Source: Hyaloraphidium curvatum (lineage: Eukaryota > Monoblepharomycota > Hyaloraphidiomycetes > Hyaloraphidiales > Hyaloraphidiaceae). Taken from it: 64,000 bases of DNA. Below are positions 1 to 10,776 of the stretch, piece after piece. Both the position numbers and the translations under genes were made by a program. The notes beneath the pieces were generated by a model. It saw only the letters and a program-made list of their open reading frames with translations. It was not told the origin of the DNA and did no database searches. Position 1 is the first letter of the stretch; the number at the start of each line of letters is the position of its first letter. The stretch lies in the NCBI GenBank assembly GCA_025558095.1, contig JAIVFI010000045.1, positions 142,728 through 206,727 of the forward strand. The letters are read 5' to 3'.

Positions 1-1
1 G

Positions 2-1409
2 TGGGACGCCCTCTGGACGGCATGGGAGACGGTGACGGAGCGGATGATCCCCGCGGACAGGGTGCTCGAGAGGCCGATCGCGCTGAGGCACCCGTTCGTC
101 TTCTACCTCGGGCACATCCCCGGGTTCCTCGACATCATGGTCGACAAGGCCATGAAGTGGGGGCTGATGGAGCCGGCCTACTACGCCGACATCTTCGAGC
201 GCGGGATCGGTGAGCATTTCGCATTCGGAGTTTGGTGCTGGTCGCTCACGCTTCGCCTGAAGACCCCGACATGGACGATCCCACCAAGTGCCACCCGCAC
301 TCGCTCGTGCCGGACGTGTGGCCCCCGCGCCACGAAATCCTCGAGTACAAGGGACGGGTGCGCGCCCGCATCGAAGCGCTATGCGCCGCGCACGAGCGCG
401 CCGTCGCCGAGGGCGTGGACGAGGTCGACGGCACGAGGATCCCCAAAGAGCTCGGCCGTGCCCTGTGGATGGCGTACGAGCACCAGGCCATGCACCTCGA
501 GACCATCATCTGTGAGTTGGACGTTGCTTTCTTCGCATGCCTTTCTCCTGACGCCGGGCTTCTTCAGACATGCTGGTTCAGTCGCCCAACATCGCGGCGC
601 CGATCGATATCGTGCCTGTTCCCATGCCCCGGCACAAGGAGCTCGTCGTCCCTTCTGAAGCGGCCATGGTCTCGCTCCCCGGCGGTACCTTCATGCGGGG
701 CATCCCCTTCTCCGTCGATCCCGCAGGGAACCTGCTCGGCTGGGACAACGAGTCGCCCGCGCACGAGGTCACGGTGGCGCCCTTCAAGATGCAGGAACGG
801 CCCGTCACCAACGTCGAGTACCTCGCCTTCCTCGACTCGGTCCTGCCCCAGGGCTGGCGCACGCAGAGCCCGCTGGACGAGCTCGTCCCCTCCTCCTGGC
901 ACGTCGCCGAGGACGGTTCGATCTCGGTCAAGACGGCGCTGGGCCGGCTGCCCATGCTCACTGCACAGCACTGGCCGCTCTTCGGCTCGTGCGCGCAGGG
1001 CGAGGCCTACGCGGCGTCCAAGGGCATGCGGCTCGCGACCGAGGACGAGATGGCCTTCGCGATCAAGACCGAGGGCAAACAGGCCGGCGAGGGCATGTGC
1101 GAGGCCAACGTGGGCTTCGCCCTCTGGCACCCGTCCGACGTCGTCTCAGTTGGACCCTCGGACGGCAAGCTCAAGCACGTCCTCGGGCACGGCTGGGAGT
1201 GGACGTCGACAACCTTTGCGCCCTTCGACGGCTTCGTCTCGGACGCCATGTATCCCGGCTACAGCTCCGACTTTTTCGACGGCAAGCACAACACCATCCT
1301 CGGCGGCAGCTGGGCCACCGTGCCCATGATCGCCGGCAGGGAATCCTTCAGGAATTGGTACCAGAAGACTTATCCCTTCGTCTTCTGCAAGTTCAGATGC
1401 GCACTTTAG
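2..1409 (+). CDS. Egt1/EgtB-like ergothioneine sulfoxide synthase, C-terminal part
   Basis: Partial at the left edge. Exons 2..209, 263..511 and 568..1409, with introns of 53 and 56 nt (donors GTGAGC and GTGAGT) whose phases match. The first part is the DinB-like helical domain (HPFVFYLGHIPGF), followed by YEHQAMHLE, which supplies the HX3HXE iron-binding motif of EgtB/Egt1. The third exon is the formylglycine-generating-enzyme-like domain (LPGGTFMRG ... GREAF-type end, NWYQKTYPFVF). The family couples hercynine with cysteine or gamma-glutamylcysteine using O2 and non-heme iron. Fungal Egt1 also has an N-terminal SAM methyltransferase that makes hercynine; it would lie left of the window, so I cannot tell whether this is full Egt1, a methyltransferase-free EgtB or an ovothiol-type paralogue. 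Stop TAG at 1407. Confidence 0.8.
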
Positions 1410-1554
1410 ATCTTGTACAGTTTGAAAAATCAATCTTCTTCGATGCTCGATCTTCGGGTCATCGTCAGTCACCCTCCTTGCTCGGAACTCCGGTCCCAAA
1501 CACGAGCGCTTTCTCGCCATTTCACGCGTTCTAGAGTCGGCAATTGAGCTCTAT

Positions 1555-2467
1555 ATGGCGGCCTCTCCGCTCAGCATCATCATCACGGGATCAGCCAACG
1601 GCATCGGGCGCCATCTCGCCTATACCTTCCTCTCGTCGCCTCGACGGCACTGTGTGACTGCCCTGGACCTGGACAGCCAATCGCTCGGCCGTCTGCGCGC
1701 GATCTTTGAGCGGCAGAATCCGAAGCTGGAGGACCTCGACTCGCGGCTCCTCGTCGTCACGTGCGACGTGGGAGACGCGAAAAGCGTCGAGGACGCGGTC
1801 AACCAACACGTTGCTGCGTTCGGGGGGGTTGACGTCGTCATCAACAACGCATCTCCTGCGCCTAAGGATTTTGGCAAACCTGTCGACGGGACCGGCATGG
1901 TTTCCGTTGAAAGCTTTGAGCGGTCGCTTCGAACGGGCTTGGTCGGACCGTTCCTTCTGTCACGCTCCGCCGCCCCGTACCTGAAGAAGTCTGCAAACAA
2001 GGGGAGGATCATCAACATTACGAGCACTAGGGCACACCAGTCGGAACCTACCGGGGAAGGATGTTAGGTCCTTCGTCGTCCTCCTCCTACGCCGTTGACG
2101 CCTCCAATTGGCAGACGCGGCTGCAAAAGGTGGCCTATATTCGCTCACCCACTCCATGGCCATGTCGCTCTCACCTCATGTCCTCGTGAATGCGATTGCG
2201 CCCGGATGGATCGATGTGAGGCACTTGAACACCGCCGCCCTCTCCGAGTCGACGTCGAAGGACGGCATCTTCGTCGACGTGGATCCCATCCCTGAGAACG
2301 AGCACCGACAGCAACCTGTTGGCCGCGTGGGCACACCTGATGACATCGCGGCTTGTGTTGTTTTTCTTGCCGAAGAGGAAAGGGGGTTTCTGCAGGGGCA
2401 GGAGATCGTCGTCGACGGCGGGATGACGAAGAGAATGATCTACGACGAAATACCGCAGCACTTGTAG
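1555..2467 (+). CDS. Short-chain dehydrogenase/reductase (SDR)
   Basis: Exons 1555..2062 and 2114..2467. The unspliced reading stops soon after the donor; splicing out 51 nt (GTTAGG...GGCAG) builds a TAC codon across the junction and so restores the catalytic YAAAK motif. The N-terminus has the Rossmann signature TGSANGIG, followed by D in CDVGD, the NNAS motif, the catalytic Ser in NITSTRA, YxxxK, and the PGWIDV segment after the active site. The end has the usual GxxIxVDGGM. About 287 residues, a classical NAD(P)-dependent cytosolic SDR. Substrate unknown. It stands 146 nt after the Egt1-like gene on the same strand. Confidence 0.9.
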
Positions 2468-2735
2468 CGAAACTCCCCGGCACTACAGATCCGTTTTTCA
2501 ATCGCAGCAAACGCCTCTATCGTGGAGATCGACGACGAGAGTCCGGAACACGCCGGGTGACCGGGTGCCGACCGCCGCCACACGGCCTTCGTACTCCGCA
2601 CATCTCGCCGCGTGTACCTGGAGAATGACCTCAATAGGGTCTGCATCTGCACCTCAAGCCGCTGAGGCAAAAGCGGCGCCGCCGGCGATCCCAAAGGCGC
2701 TTTCTCGGACTGCCACCGTGCTTTCTTCTTCACGG

Positions 2736-4114
2736 ATGCGCCTCACCGTGTTCCTCAGCCGACACGGCGAATCGGAGTTCAATCTCACTGGCCGCGTTGG
2801 CGGCGATTCGGACTTGAGCGCCATGGGCCACGTTTACGCCCGGAAGCTCCCGGAAACAATGGCCAAGGTGGGCTGCCTCCCACGTCCGAGCTTCGCGTCG
2901 AAACCGCTAACCTCCCTCGTCCGGCTCAGATTCTGCCTGAATCGGTGGAAACGTTGCACATTTGGACGTCAACGTTGCGGAGGACACATTCCACGGCGGC
3001 TCATTTTCCGGAGAACTATCCCCGGAAGAGCTGGTCCGAGCTCGACGAAATCTACGCCGGGGATTGCGACGAGTACACCTACGAGGAGATTGAAGAAAAG
3101 TGGCCCGAGGTCATGGAGGACAGGGAGCGCGACAAGTTCAACTTTCGGTGGGTCGTTCTATCTGGGAATCTCGGTCTCGCTGACGACAGTCGGCCCACAG
3201 GTATCCGAACGGGGAGTCTTACTCGGATATCACGGATCGGCTGCTCCCATTGCTCCACCATTTGCAAGATGTCCTCTCTTCACCTTCCTTCCTGTCGTCC
3301 GAGGATCGGTCTCCGCGGGAAGCGGTCCTCATTATCGGACATCAGGCCGTCCTGCGTTGTGTCCTCGCCATGCTGAAGAAGAACGTGGCAGACGACGAGG
3401 TTCCTTACGTCAAGGTTCCGTTACACACGCTGATGAGGGTGGAGTGGGGAGGAGACAAGCCCGCCCTGGAAAAGCGATGGTGTGTTCATCGATCGTTCCA
3501 TGTTGGCAGGCGCTCATGTCTTCCTCATGTTCTGAAGGCGCATGGACATTCCCGGAGCCGATACCCATCGGGAAGCGCAGGCAAAACGGACTAATGCTCC
3601 GCCGGAACCCGAAGTTCCCTACTCGCCGATCTATTTGTCGAGCTTGAAGCCCGACATCGAGCTTCCACTAGCTCCTGCAAAGGCCGACTCGGCTCAGAAC
3701 ACACAACCGGCCGCCGTCGAGGACTCTTCGACAAGGAACGGAGGCAAAGCAGGGCCGGACGAAAGCGCGGCCACTTCAGCAGGGCCATTGCCCATTGTTG
3801 GACACGCTGCTGTCGGGGCCTCGGTTTCGCACGCGGCTCCAACACCCATCAACACCAAGCCTCCCATATTTGCGCTTGCGTTGACCCCTCCGCCGGGCCC
3901 TTCGGCATTGGGCGGTGGGGATCAGGCGGACCTTGTTCCAACCTTGATCCGCGTGCCGTCTGTTGTCGACGTTGCGTTGGTGGCCGAGAATCTGGACTCT
4001 AAAGTCGACGACAACAACAACCCGTCGCTGCAGCTTCCCAAGGGGTTGCCAACTGGGCCCTTTGCGGATCGAATGAACAGGGGGAAGAGCTTTTCGTACG
4101 GAGATTCCCATTGA
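2736..4114 (+). CDS. Fructose-2,6-bisphosphatase domain protein (no kinase half)
   Basis: Exons 2736..2867, 2930..3147, 3201..3479 and 3538..4114; all phases close and give 401 residues. Histidine-phosphatase motifs of the PFKFB family: SRHGESEFN with the phosphohistidine, GRVGGDSDLS, STLRRTHSTA, DEIYAGDCDEYTYEEI, YPNGESY, the second catalytic His in IIGHQAVLR, PLHTLMRV and GADTHRE. The family hydrolyses fructose 2,6-bisphosphate and so tunes glycolysis against gluconeogenesis. In bifunctional enzymes the kinase precedes this domain; only 268 nt separate this start from the previous gene, so it is absent here. The last exon adds about 170 low-complexity residues. The frame is open upstream to 2565 and in-frame ATGs exist there; 2736 is chosen because it sits just before the domain. 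Confidence 0.85.
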
Positions 4115-4167
4115 TCGTTGGTATAGAATTATGTAACACTTCAAGCTCTTGGCACCGTCCCATTCTC

Positions 4168-7100
4168 TCACGCCGAGCCAGAAGGACGAGGTTGTCCGAG
4201 AAGCTTCGCCAGCGCGCTCGACACTGGCGCAGTCTTGAGCCTTTCCCTTTCGACCATGCTCTCGAAAGAATCCTCTCGTTCCTCCTCCTCGTACTGCCGC
4301 AAGTAGTCCCGCCCTTCGTTCAGGAACCTCCCCACTTCGTTGAAGAATCCGACCGCCCTCTCCCGGTCCCCCTGGTTTCCGTCCCTCGCTTTGTGCAGCT
4401 CCCGCGATATCATGCCCTTCCAGGTGTTGAGGTCGTTCCAGCTCGCGGTCTGCTTGGCCTCCAAAGCCTCGTGCTCCTGCGTCAAGCGCGCCACATCTTT
4501 TCTGAGCTGATCATTCTCGCGCTCCAGCTGGTTCAGTCTCCTTAAGATGCCCGACAGGCCATCTTCGCGATCGGAATCAGTTGATCCGTCCACCGAGTCC
4601 ATGATTGGCGTCACTTCATCGTCGAGGGAGGCAGCAGAAGGGGCGCTGGCCCGGACTCCATCCAGACGATCCTGCGACCCCAGAATGACGCGGTCGTCCT
4701 GAGTTTGGTGTTGTCCGTGCAGAAGCCGCGATGAGCCCGTCGATTCTTTCAGAGGTCGTTTCGCCGCGGCACTCTCCGCGCCCGATTCCTCCAGCTCGAG
4801 ATCGTCAAGCTTCCGCTTACTGCGGCCCACCGGCTCCGATTTCCGACGACTGCCTTCTTTAGACGCCTGAATGGCGAAGTGCGTGAGCACCATGGCGAGG
4901 GAAGCCTATGAATGACTAACCGCGCCACTTTCGATCGGCAACACCTCCGACTTCCGTGCCTTGGCCATCGCACCACGTTCCCGCGCCAATGCGTTGCAAA
5001 GCTTGCAACCTCTGTTCACAAAAAGATTGACTGTATCCACGAATCGATGCGTTGGCTCCCCTCGGCACTCAAAAACAACGCGGCGACTGGATCCTTTGGT
5101 TATGCGCGTGGGATCCTGGAAAAGCTGCCCCTTGTTCTCCACCCTGCACTGCACTGCCAGAGGATCATCCGGTTGAAGATCACGCACCACCATCGCCGCG
5201 ATGTGGGGGTGAGTGTCCGCAAGCGTTTCTTTGACCGCAGCCGCCTTGCAGTCCCTGCAGCCATAGTGCACGAAATAGTTCACCGTATCCGCGACTCGGT
5301 GCGTTGGCTCTCCCCGGCATTCGAAAACGACGTGGCGACGGGATACTGGAGATAGGAGCGTGGGATCCTGCAAAAGCTGGCCGCTGTTTTCTTCCCTGCA
5401 CTTAACCGCCAACGGATCGTCCGGTTGAAGATCGCGCACCACCATCGCCGCGATGTCGGGGTAGGCGTCCGCAAGCGTTTCCTTAACCGGTGGTCCCTTG
5501 CACTCCCTGCAGCCATTGCGCACGAAAACGCCGACCGTCTCCACTTGTCGGTGCGATTGCTCCCCCCGGCACTCGAAAACGACGCGGCGACTGGATCCTT
5601 TGGATAGCAGCGCGGGATCCTGGAAAAGCCGGCCCTTGTTCTCCTCCCTGCACTGCACCGCCAACGGATCATCCGGTTGAAGATCCCGCACCACCATCGC
5701 CGCGATGTCGGGGTGAGTGTCCGCGAGTGATTTACCGGCTGCTGCCTTGCAGTCCCTGCAGCCATTCCGCAAGAAAATTTGGACCATGTCCACGAATCGG
5801 TGCGATGGCTCCCCCCGGCACTCGAAAACGACGCGGCGACTGGATCCTTTGGATAGCAGCGCGGGATCCTGGAAAAGCCGGCCCTTGTTCTCCTCCCTGC
5901 ACTGCACCGCCAACGGATCATCCGGTTGAAGATCCCGCACCACCATCGCCGCGATGTCGGGGTGAGTGTCCGCGAGTGATTTACCGGCTGCTGCCTTGCA
6001 GTCCCTGCAGCCATTCCGCAAGAAAATTTGGACCATGTCCACGAATCGGTGCGATGGCTCCCCCCGGCACTCGAAAACAACGCGGCGACTGGATCCTTTG
6101 GATAGCAGCGCGGGATCCTGGAAAAGCCGGCCCTTGTTCTCCTCCCTGCACTGCACCGCCAACGGATCATCCGGTTGAAGATCCCGCACCACCATCGCCG
6201 CGATGTCGGGGTGGGTGTCCGCAAGCGTTTCTTTGACCACAGCCGCCTTGCATTCCCTGCAGCCAACGCGCAAGAAAACGTGAACTGCCTCCGCAAATCG
6301 GTGAGCTGGCTCCTCCGGGCACTCGAAAACGACGTAGCGACTGGATCCTTTGGATATGAGCGTGGGATCCTGAAAAAGCTGGCCATTGTTTTCCTCCCTG
6401 CATTTGGCCGCCAACGGATCATCCGGCTGAAGATCGCGCACCACCATGGCCGCGATGTCGGGGTGAGTTTCCGCAAGCGATTGCTTGAACCACTTCCTCG
6501 CCGGTTCGGGAGACTGCTCGTCGCCATCAGAGCCGTTCGCAACGCTCTGCCGATCATCACTTCCCGCCTGCAATCCGTGCCCAGGCAGATGCAGCTGATC
6601 ACCAGCGGCATCCTCCGGTTCCGAATGAATGTCATCCTCCGCGCTGGCGGCATCCGTCTTCTCCCAACACAACGGGCACGAGGGAGGGTTCTTCCTTAGA
6701 GCAAAGCTCTTGATGACGGCACTCCAAAGATGGGAAGGATCGTCCGGGCATCGCAAGACGACCATCTTGTTGGAAAACTTTCTCAGCTCAGCCGGATTCT
6801 GCCACAGCTTGCCACCGTTGATGGGATGCCCTTTGCACTTCAGGGCTACCTCCGAGTTCTCGTCCACGTCCTGAGCTACCATGCTGGCCAAATCAGGGCG
6901 CAAGGGCCTCGGTGCCTTCAAGAGGGGCGGCTTCTCGAGTTCGTCCGCATCGTCCTCCTCTGAACTAGCCCCTTCTGCATCCTCGGCAGAGGCCAATACC
7001 GGATCTTTCGGCGTCGATCGAGTCCCTCTTGCTTTGGTCAGCTTCTGCGTAGGCGCTTCATCGCTCTCAAGAGGAGGCTTCCGCGTCCGGCGGCGTTTCG

Positions 7101-8836
7101 GCTCGCTAGAGCTTTGTCCGTCGAGCTCGTTGCCGCGCCGCTTTGCCAACCGAGCAGAGGCATGGCGCTCAGGGCTCGCCAAGGAAGACCGGTGAGGGCT
7201 GCTGCCTCCAGCAACACCACTGACGTCGGATCCAAGGTCGTCCTTGACGAGGCGTGCGTTAGGGCGGTACGTCGAAACGGAACGCAAACAAACCTCCTCA
7301 TCTGACGCGAACTTCAGCGAGCTTCCAGAGAAGCTCTCGGATCGCGGCTCCGGAGTCTCGACTTTTGCCAGTGTTGCAACGCGATCGATCGACTGAGAAG
7401 ACGCGGAACTCGGGGAATCGGACACATTTGGCTCGCGAGGCGCACGAGTCCGGGTGTGGGGCCGCCGAAAGCTTTCTGGAGCCTCGAGGGGTGCTTCGAT
7501 GTCCGCGGCATGTGCGGAATCCGCAGTCAGCAAAGGAATGTCCAGATTGGTCTGCCACCTCGTCCGTGGCCCGTCCCTGGTCGTTGGCGGAGACATCCTG
7601 CCATCCCGGACCTTGGGCGCGGTTGACACAGGCTCCAAAGTCTTCCTGCGAAGCCTCGCCGCATAGTCGCCAGCCTTTAGGCTTGCAACCGTCCCTTTGG
7701 CCGTTTGCACAGTCAAAGACTTGGTCCGTGCGCCCCTCCGCGCGGCGTTTGCGGCGATAGGCTGCTCAATGATCTCCGATGTTGGAGAGGAAAGTCCACT
7801 TCGCCGTGGTTGCTCTTGCCGCTGCTGCTGAGGAACATGCATCAGAACAGGGTGATGGTGCTCTTCCTCGAGGACTCACATAGAGTAATACGGGATCATC
7901 ATCTTCACCTTCGCTCGAGTTCGAAACCAAATGCACGGGTCGTTCTCGGACACGCCCTTTCGGGCTCTCCGGCGGAAGGGAAGAGGCGCGTCCACGCGAG
8001 CGCAACGGCCTCGGGGTCCGAGCAGAAACAGAATCGGAACTCGACGAGCGGTTCCTCCTTCTGAACTTGCCGGCAACAACACCGCCGTCTTGTGATGCCG
8101 AGGGCGAAGGCACTTCAGTGCCGATTCCCATTGCGAACAAGCTTTCTTTGATGGCTCGGTCCCTCCTGTTCAGAACCATCCTCTCGAACGCTCCGTTTGC
8201 ATGGTAGCTCAGCAGCTTGCGCTGCTCGACGCTCTCTGCTGTCAAGGGAACCACCGTATCCTCCGGCTGCACCCATCCGACGCGTCCCCCGTCGTTGACG
8301 TACCTGGGAAGCCAGTGAGGTCACTTTCCAATCTGCTTTCGCAGCAACGACAGAGAACTGACTGCACCGGCAGCGCATCAACGCCCTCATCGTCCTGAGT
8401 TTTTCGAAAGTAATCCCTATTCTGCTTCTTGAGATTCGCCATGTCGCTAAGGTCGACGACCATCGCTGGCCAGGGCGGGAACTTGTCGTCGGTTTCGCCC
8501 TTCGACACGCGAAAGGGAAAGGTAGCATGGTGAGATAGAGACAAGCAAGCAACTTTGAGAACGGAGACGCGTCCCCGGGTCCGCCGAAACGCGTCCTCCA
8601 GATCCTGGACGAACTCGGGGCGACAGTCCCTCCATCCCCCCTCCCCCATGTTGGCATCGAATCCCGAAAATGCCGCGCCATGCTCTCCCATGGCATAATT
8701 CAGACATCGCACTCACCTCGTCGTAATTGGGGACGACAAGCAGGTATGTGCCGGGGGGATACCGATTGACGTCCTTTTGCCCATTGCTGCTGGTGCCCCT
8801 TCCCCGGGTCTGGCGCCTCCCGGGGCTTGCCGACAT
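4168..8836 (-). CDS. PWWP-domain protein with tandem zinc-ribbon-like repeats and C-terminal coiled coil
   Basis: Complement of exons 8717..8836, 8363..8499, 7880..8303, 4921..7827 and 4168..4866; 1,428 residues. Residues about 25-130 form a PWWP-like module (YPPGTYLLVV, KFPPWPAMVVDL, GRVGWVQPEDTVVPL), a reader of methylated histone tails and DNA. A long Ser/Arg/Pro-rich region follows. A diverged unit (about 530-615, C...HLW...CPLC) precedes six units of 83 residues (about 673-1183), each with DIAAMVVRDLQPDDPLA, a Cys, VVFEC, HR and GCRxCK; this Cys/His pattern resembles the DUF4379 zinc-ribbon family. The last exon has a leucine-rich coiled coil. Intron 4867..4920 joins what otherwise look like two ORFs. 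The first intron (8500..8716) is unusually long and less certain. Function unknown; a chromatin role is inference. Confidence 0.7.
4960..6480. repeat. 249-bp tandem repeat array inside the PWWP gene
   Basis: Six units with a period of 249 bp, equal to the 83-residue protein unit. The units around 5717 and 5966 are almost identical in DNA as well as protein, while the outer units have diverged. The in-frame period and the DNA-level identity of the central units point to recent unequal crossing-over or gene conversion. Confidence 0.9.
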
Positions 8837-9383
8837 CGCGCGTCTTCCGATGCGGCGCGAAATTCAATTCTGCGCCGACGCGCCTTTCGCGACGGGCGCG
8901 CAATACGCGCCTACCCGCGAAGGCGGAAAAGGAGCGAAAAGCGCCGCAGTCGAGCGATCACTCGCTCTTTCTCACTCCTCTGGCCACCAGGAGCCCATAA
9001 AGACCACTTCAATCAACGCGTGCTTGACCTCTTCAATCAACGCGTGCTTGCTTTAGTCTAGGTAAAGTTGATCCGTTGGATCCGTTGGAGCGGGATCGGC
9101 GTGGTCGACTTGGTCTCGAGATCTCGACGAGATTCGCGGTCAAACGCCGCAGGGAAAAGAATGAATGCCACCGACGTGCTTCTCGAGAGCTACTCTTACG
9201 AATACGATGAATGGAGAGCTATTCAATGGCTGAATCCGCGTTTGTTCTGGTAGGTTCTGGCAGAGTCCGGGATCCGGGAATGCTCCGCCGCAGGACCGCG
9301 CCGCGCAAGCAGTTCCTGCTCACTACAAATCTCGAGACACCCGGGAAGGACCGGTCGCAACCAATCTACTCCAGTACGACACT
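8837..9383. other. Divergent intergenic region with a short direct repeat
   Basis: A 547-bp gap between the divergently read PWWP and OTU genes, so it should hold both promoters. I see a short direct repeat (CTTCAATCAACGCGTGCTTG twice, 9007..9051) and short GC-rich ORFs without recognisable features. No gene is supported. Confidence 0.6.
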
Positions 9384-10634
9384 ATGCATCATCGTCGTCA
9401 CCCGCTGGAGGACCTGTTTGCCTACGGCGGGCCGCCGTGGAGCGCGCTGAACCCTCGTGCGGGAGATGGCCCCTGGAACTCCGCGTCGCTCTTCAACGAC
9501 CCCTTCTTCACGAACTACGGTCGCTTCGGCAGCGGCGCCAGTCCTTGGGGCGTCGCCGCGCCCGCGGAGCCTTCCAATCGCACGGACACAGGATCGGGAC
9601 ACGGACAGTCGGCCGGTTCCCGCACCCCTTCTCCTCAGGACTCATCGCGCTCCATGGGCCGGAACTCCCGTTATGAAGTCGATGGTGCGCCGCCCTCGGA
9701 GACTGCTCCAGTTTCGTCGAGAGTGTCACGCGCACCGCAACGCACTGTTCGCTTGAGGCGATTCCCGTTCTACTTCCCGACTCCCTACTGCGATCAATGT
9801 GACTCGGACGAGGACGATTATGGGATGGATTATCTTCCCTTTGGAGACCTGTTCTGGTCGGATTTCCCGCGGGGATGGTACGAGCCTCGCCAGCCCGCGA
9901 CGCGGAAGGCTCCTGGCCACACCGATGCCGCGGCGGCCGTTGCTCCCAAACCACCACCAGCTTCATCGACACCTCCATTTGAAGAAGAGCCGAGGCCTGT
10001 GAGAAAGACCGCTCCTGAGCAAGCCGAGTTGCGCTCCCCGGCGTCGCCAGCCGCGCCTGCGAAGGACATGGACTTTGAGACGTCGCTCAGCCACAAGGAA
10101 ATGCTCTACTCCGCGTTGGACTCCATGGACATTAAGCATAAGGACGTTGGCGGAGCTGGCGATTGCCTTTTTTTGTCGCTGAGCGACCAGATCGCCAACT
10201 ATCGCGCTCCCTTCGGAAACACGAAGCAGGCACGTTTTCCGAAGCTCAGTGCCAACCAGATCCGCGGCATCGTGGTCGACGAGATCGCAACGTCGAGAGA
10301 TCTGTACAAGTGGGACGTGCTTGCCCTCGTAAACGGCAATGCACGATCGGAAGACGAGGCATTCGACGCCTACGTTGCAAAAATGGCGCGCCCGGGCGAG
10401 TACGGCGACGCAATCTGCCTCGCTGCTTTCGCCAGGGTCTTTGACTGCGGCGTCGTTGTCTGGATGTGGGACGACAAGAAGGACCGTTTGAGCCGCGTGA
10501 TCGTAGAGTGGGAGGAAGACGGGGACGGACCGCGGGTGGAGAAGCGGAGGCTGCACGTGGGCTGGTTTCCTGCGGGAGAAGGCGAAAGCGGAAATCACTA
10601 CTTTTCGGTGTTTCCTGGCGATGTGGAGCTGTAG
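9384..10634 (+). CDS. OTU-family cysteine protease (deubiquitinase candidate)
   Basis: Single exon, 416 residues. The N-terminal half is low complexity and rich in Pro, Ser and Tyr. The OTU domain runs from about residue 245 to the end: GGAGDCLFLSL carries the conserved Asp and catalytic Cys, and GNHYFSV near residue 404 the catalytic His. The spacing (about 150 residues) fits the family, which cleaves ubiquitin from proteins. Start chosen at the first ATG of the open frame (MHHRRHP). An unspliced gene in an intron-rich neighbourhood. Confidence 0.8.
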   Translation: MHHRRHPLEDLFAYGGPPWSALNPRAGDGPWNSASLFNDPFFTNYGRFGSGASPWGVAAPAEPSNRTDTGSGHGQSAGSRTPSPQDSSRSMGRNSRYEVDGAPPSETAPVSSRVSRAPQRTVRLRRFPFYFPTPYCDQCDSDEDDYGMDYLPFGDLFWSDFPRGWYEPRQPATRKAPGHTDAAAAVAPKPPPASSTPPFEEEPRPVRKTAPEQAELRSPASPAAPAKDMDFETSLSHKEMLYSALDSMDIKHKDVGGAGDCLFLSLSDQIANYRAPFGNTKQARFPKLSANQIRGIVVDEIATSRDLYKWDVLALVNGNARSEDEAFDAYVAKMARPGEYGDAICLAAFARVFDCGVVVWMWDDKKDRLSRVIVEWEEDGDGPRVEKRRLHVGWFPAGEGESGNHYFSVFPGDVEL

Positions 10635-10776
10635 CTGTCGTATATGAGTCTCTCTTCGTTGTTATCCGTTTCCTTCGTGACATGATTTGCGCCTCTCGCG
10701 TGCGGAGGAATGCTTGTCCGCAGCCCCTTGCGTCCCCGCCTCAGCGCCCCTTCGCTGAGCGACGCGACGCGAAACG

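Noticed and set aside
4168-4893. Separate coiled-coil gene starting at 4893
   Set aside because: Only 12 bp lie between it and the preceding stop, and a 54-nt GTTAGT..TTCAG intron joins it in phase with the long repeat exon. One gene is simpler, though separate genes cannot be fully excluded.
5490-6236. Plus-strand repeat protein with CSPCSH-like units
   Set aside because: It is the antisense reading of the 249-bp repeats; the minus strand gives conserved Cys/His modules spliced to a PWWP domain.
4960-6480. CRISPR-like array
   Set aside because: Repeats are 249 bp, contiguous and coding, with no unique spacers.
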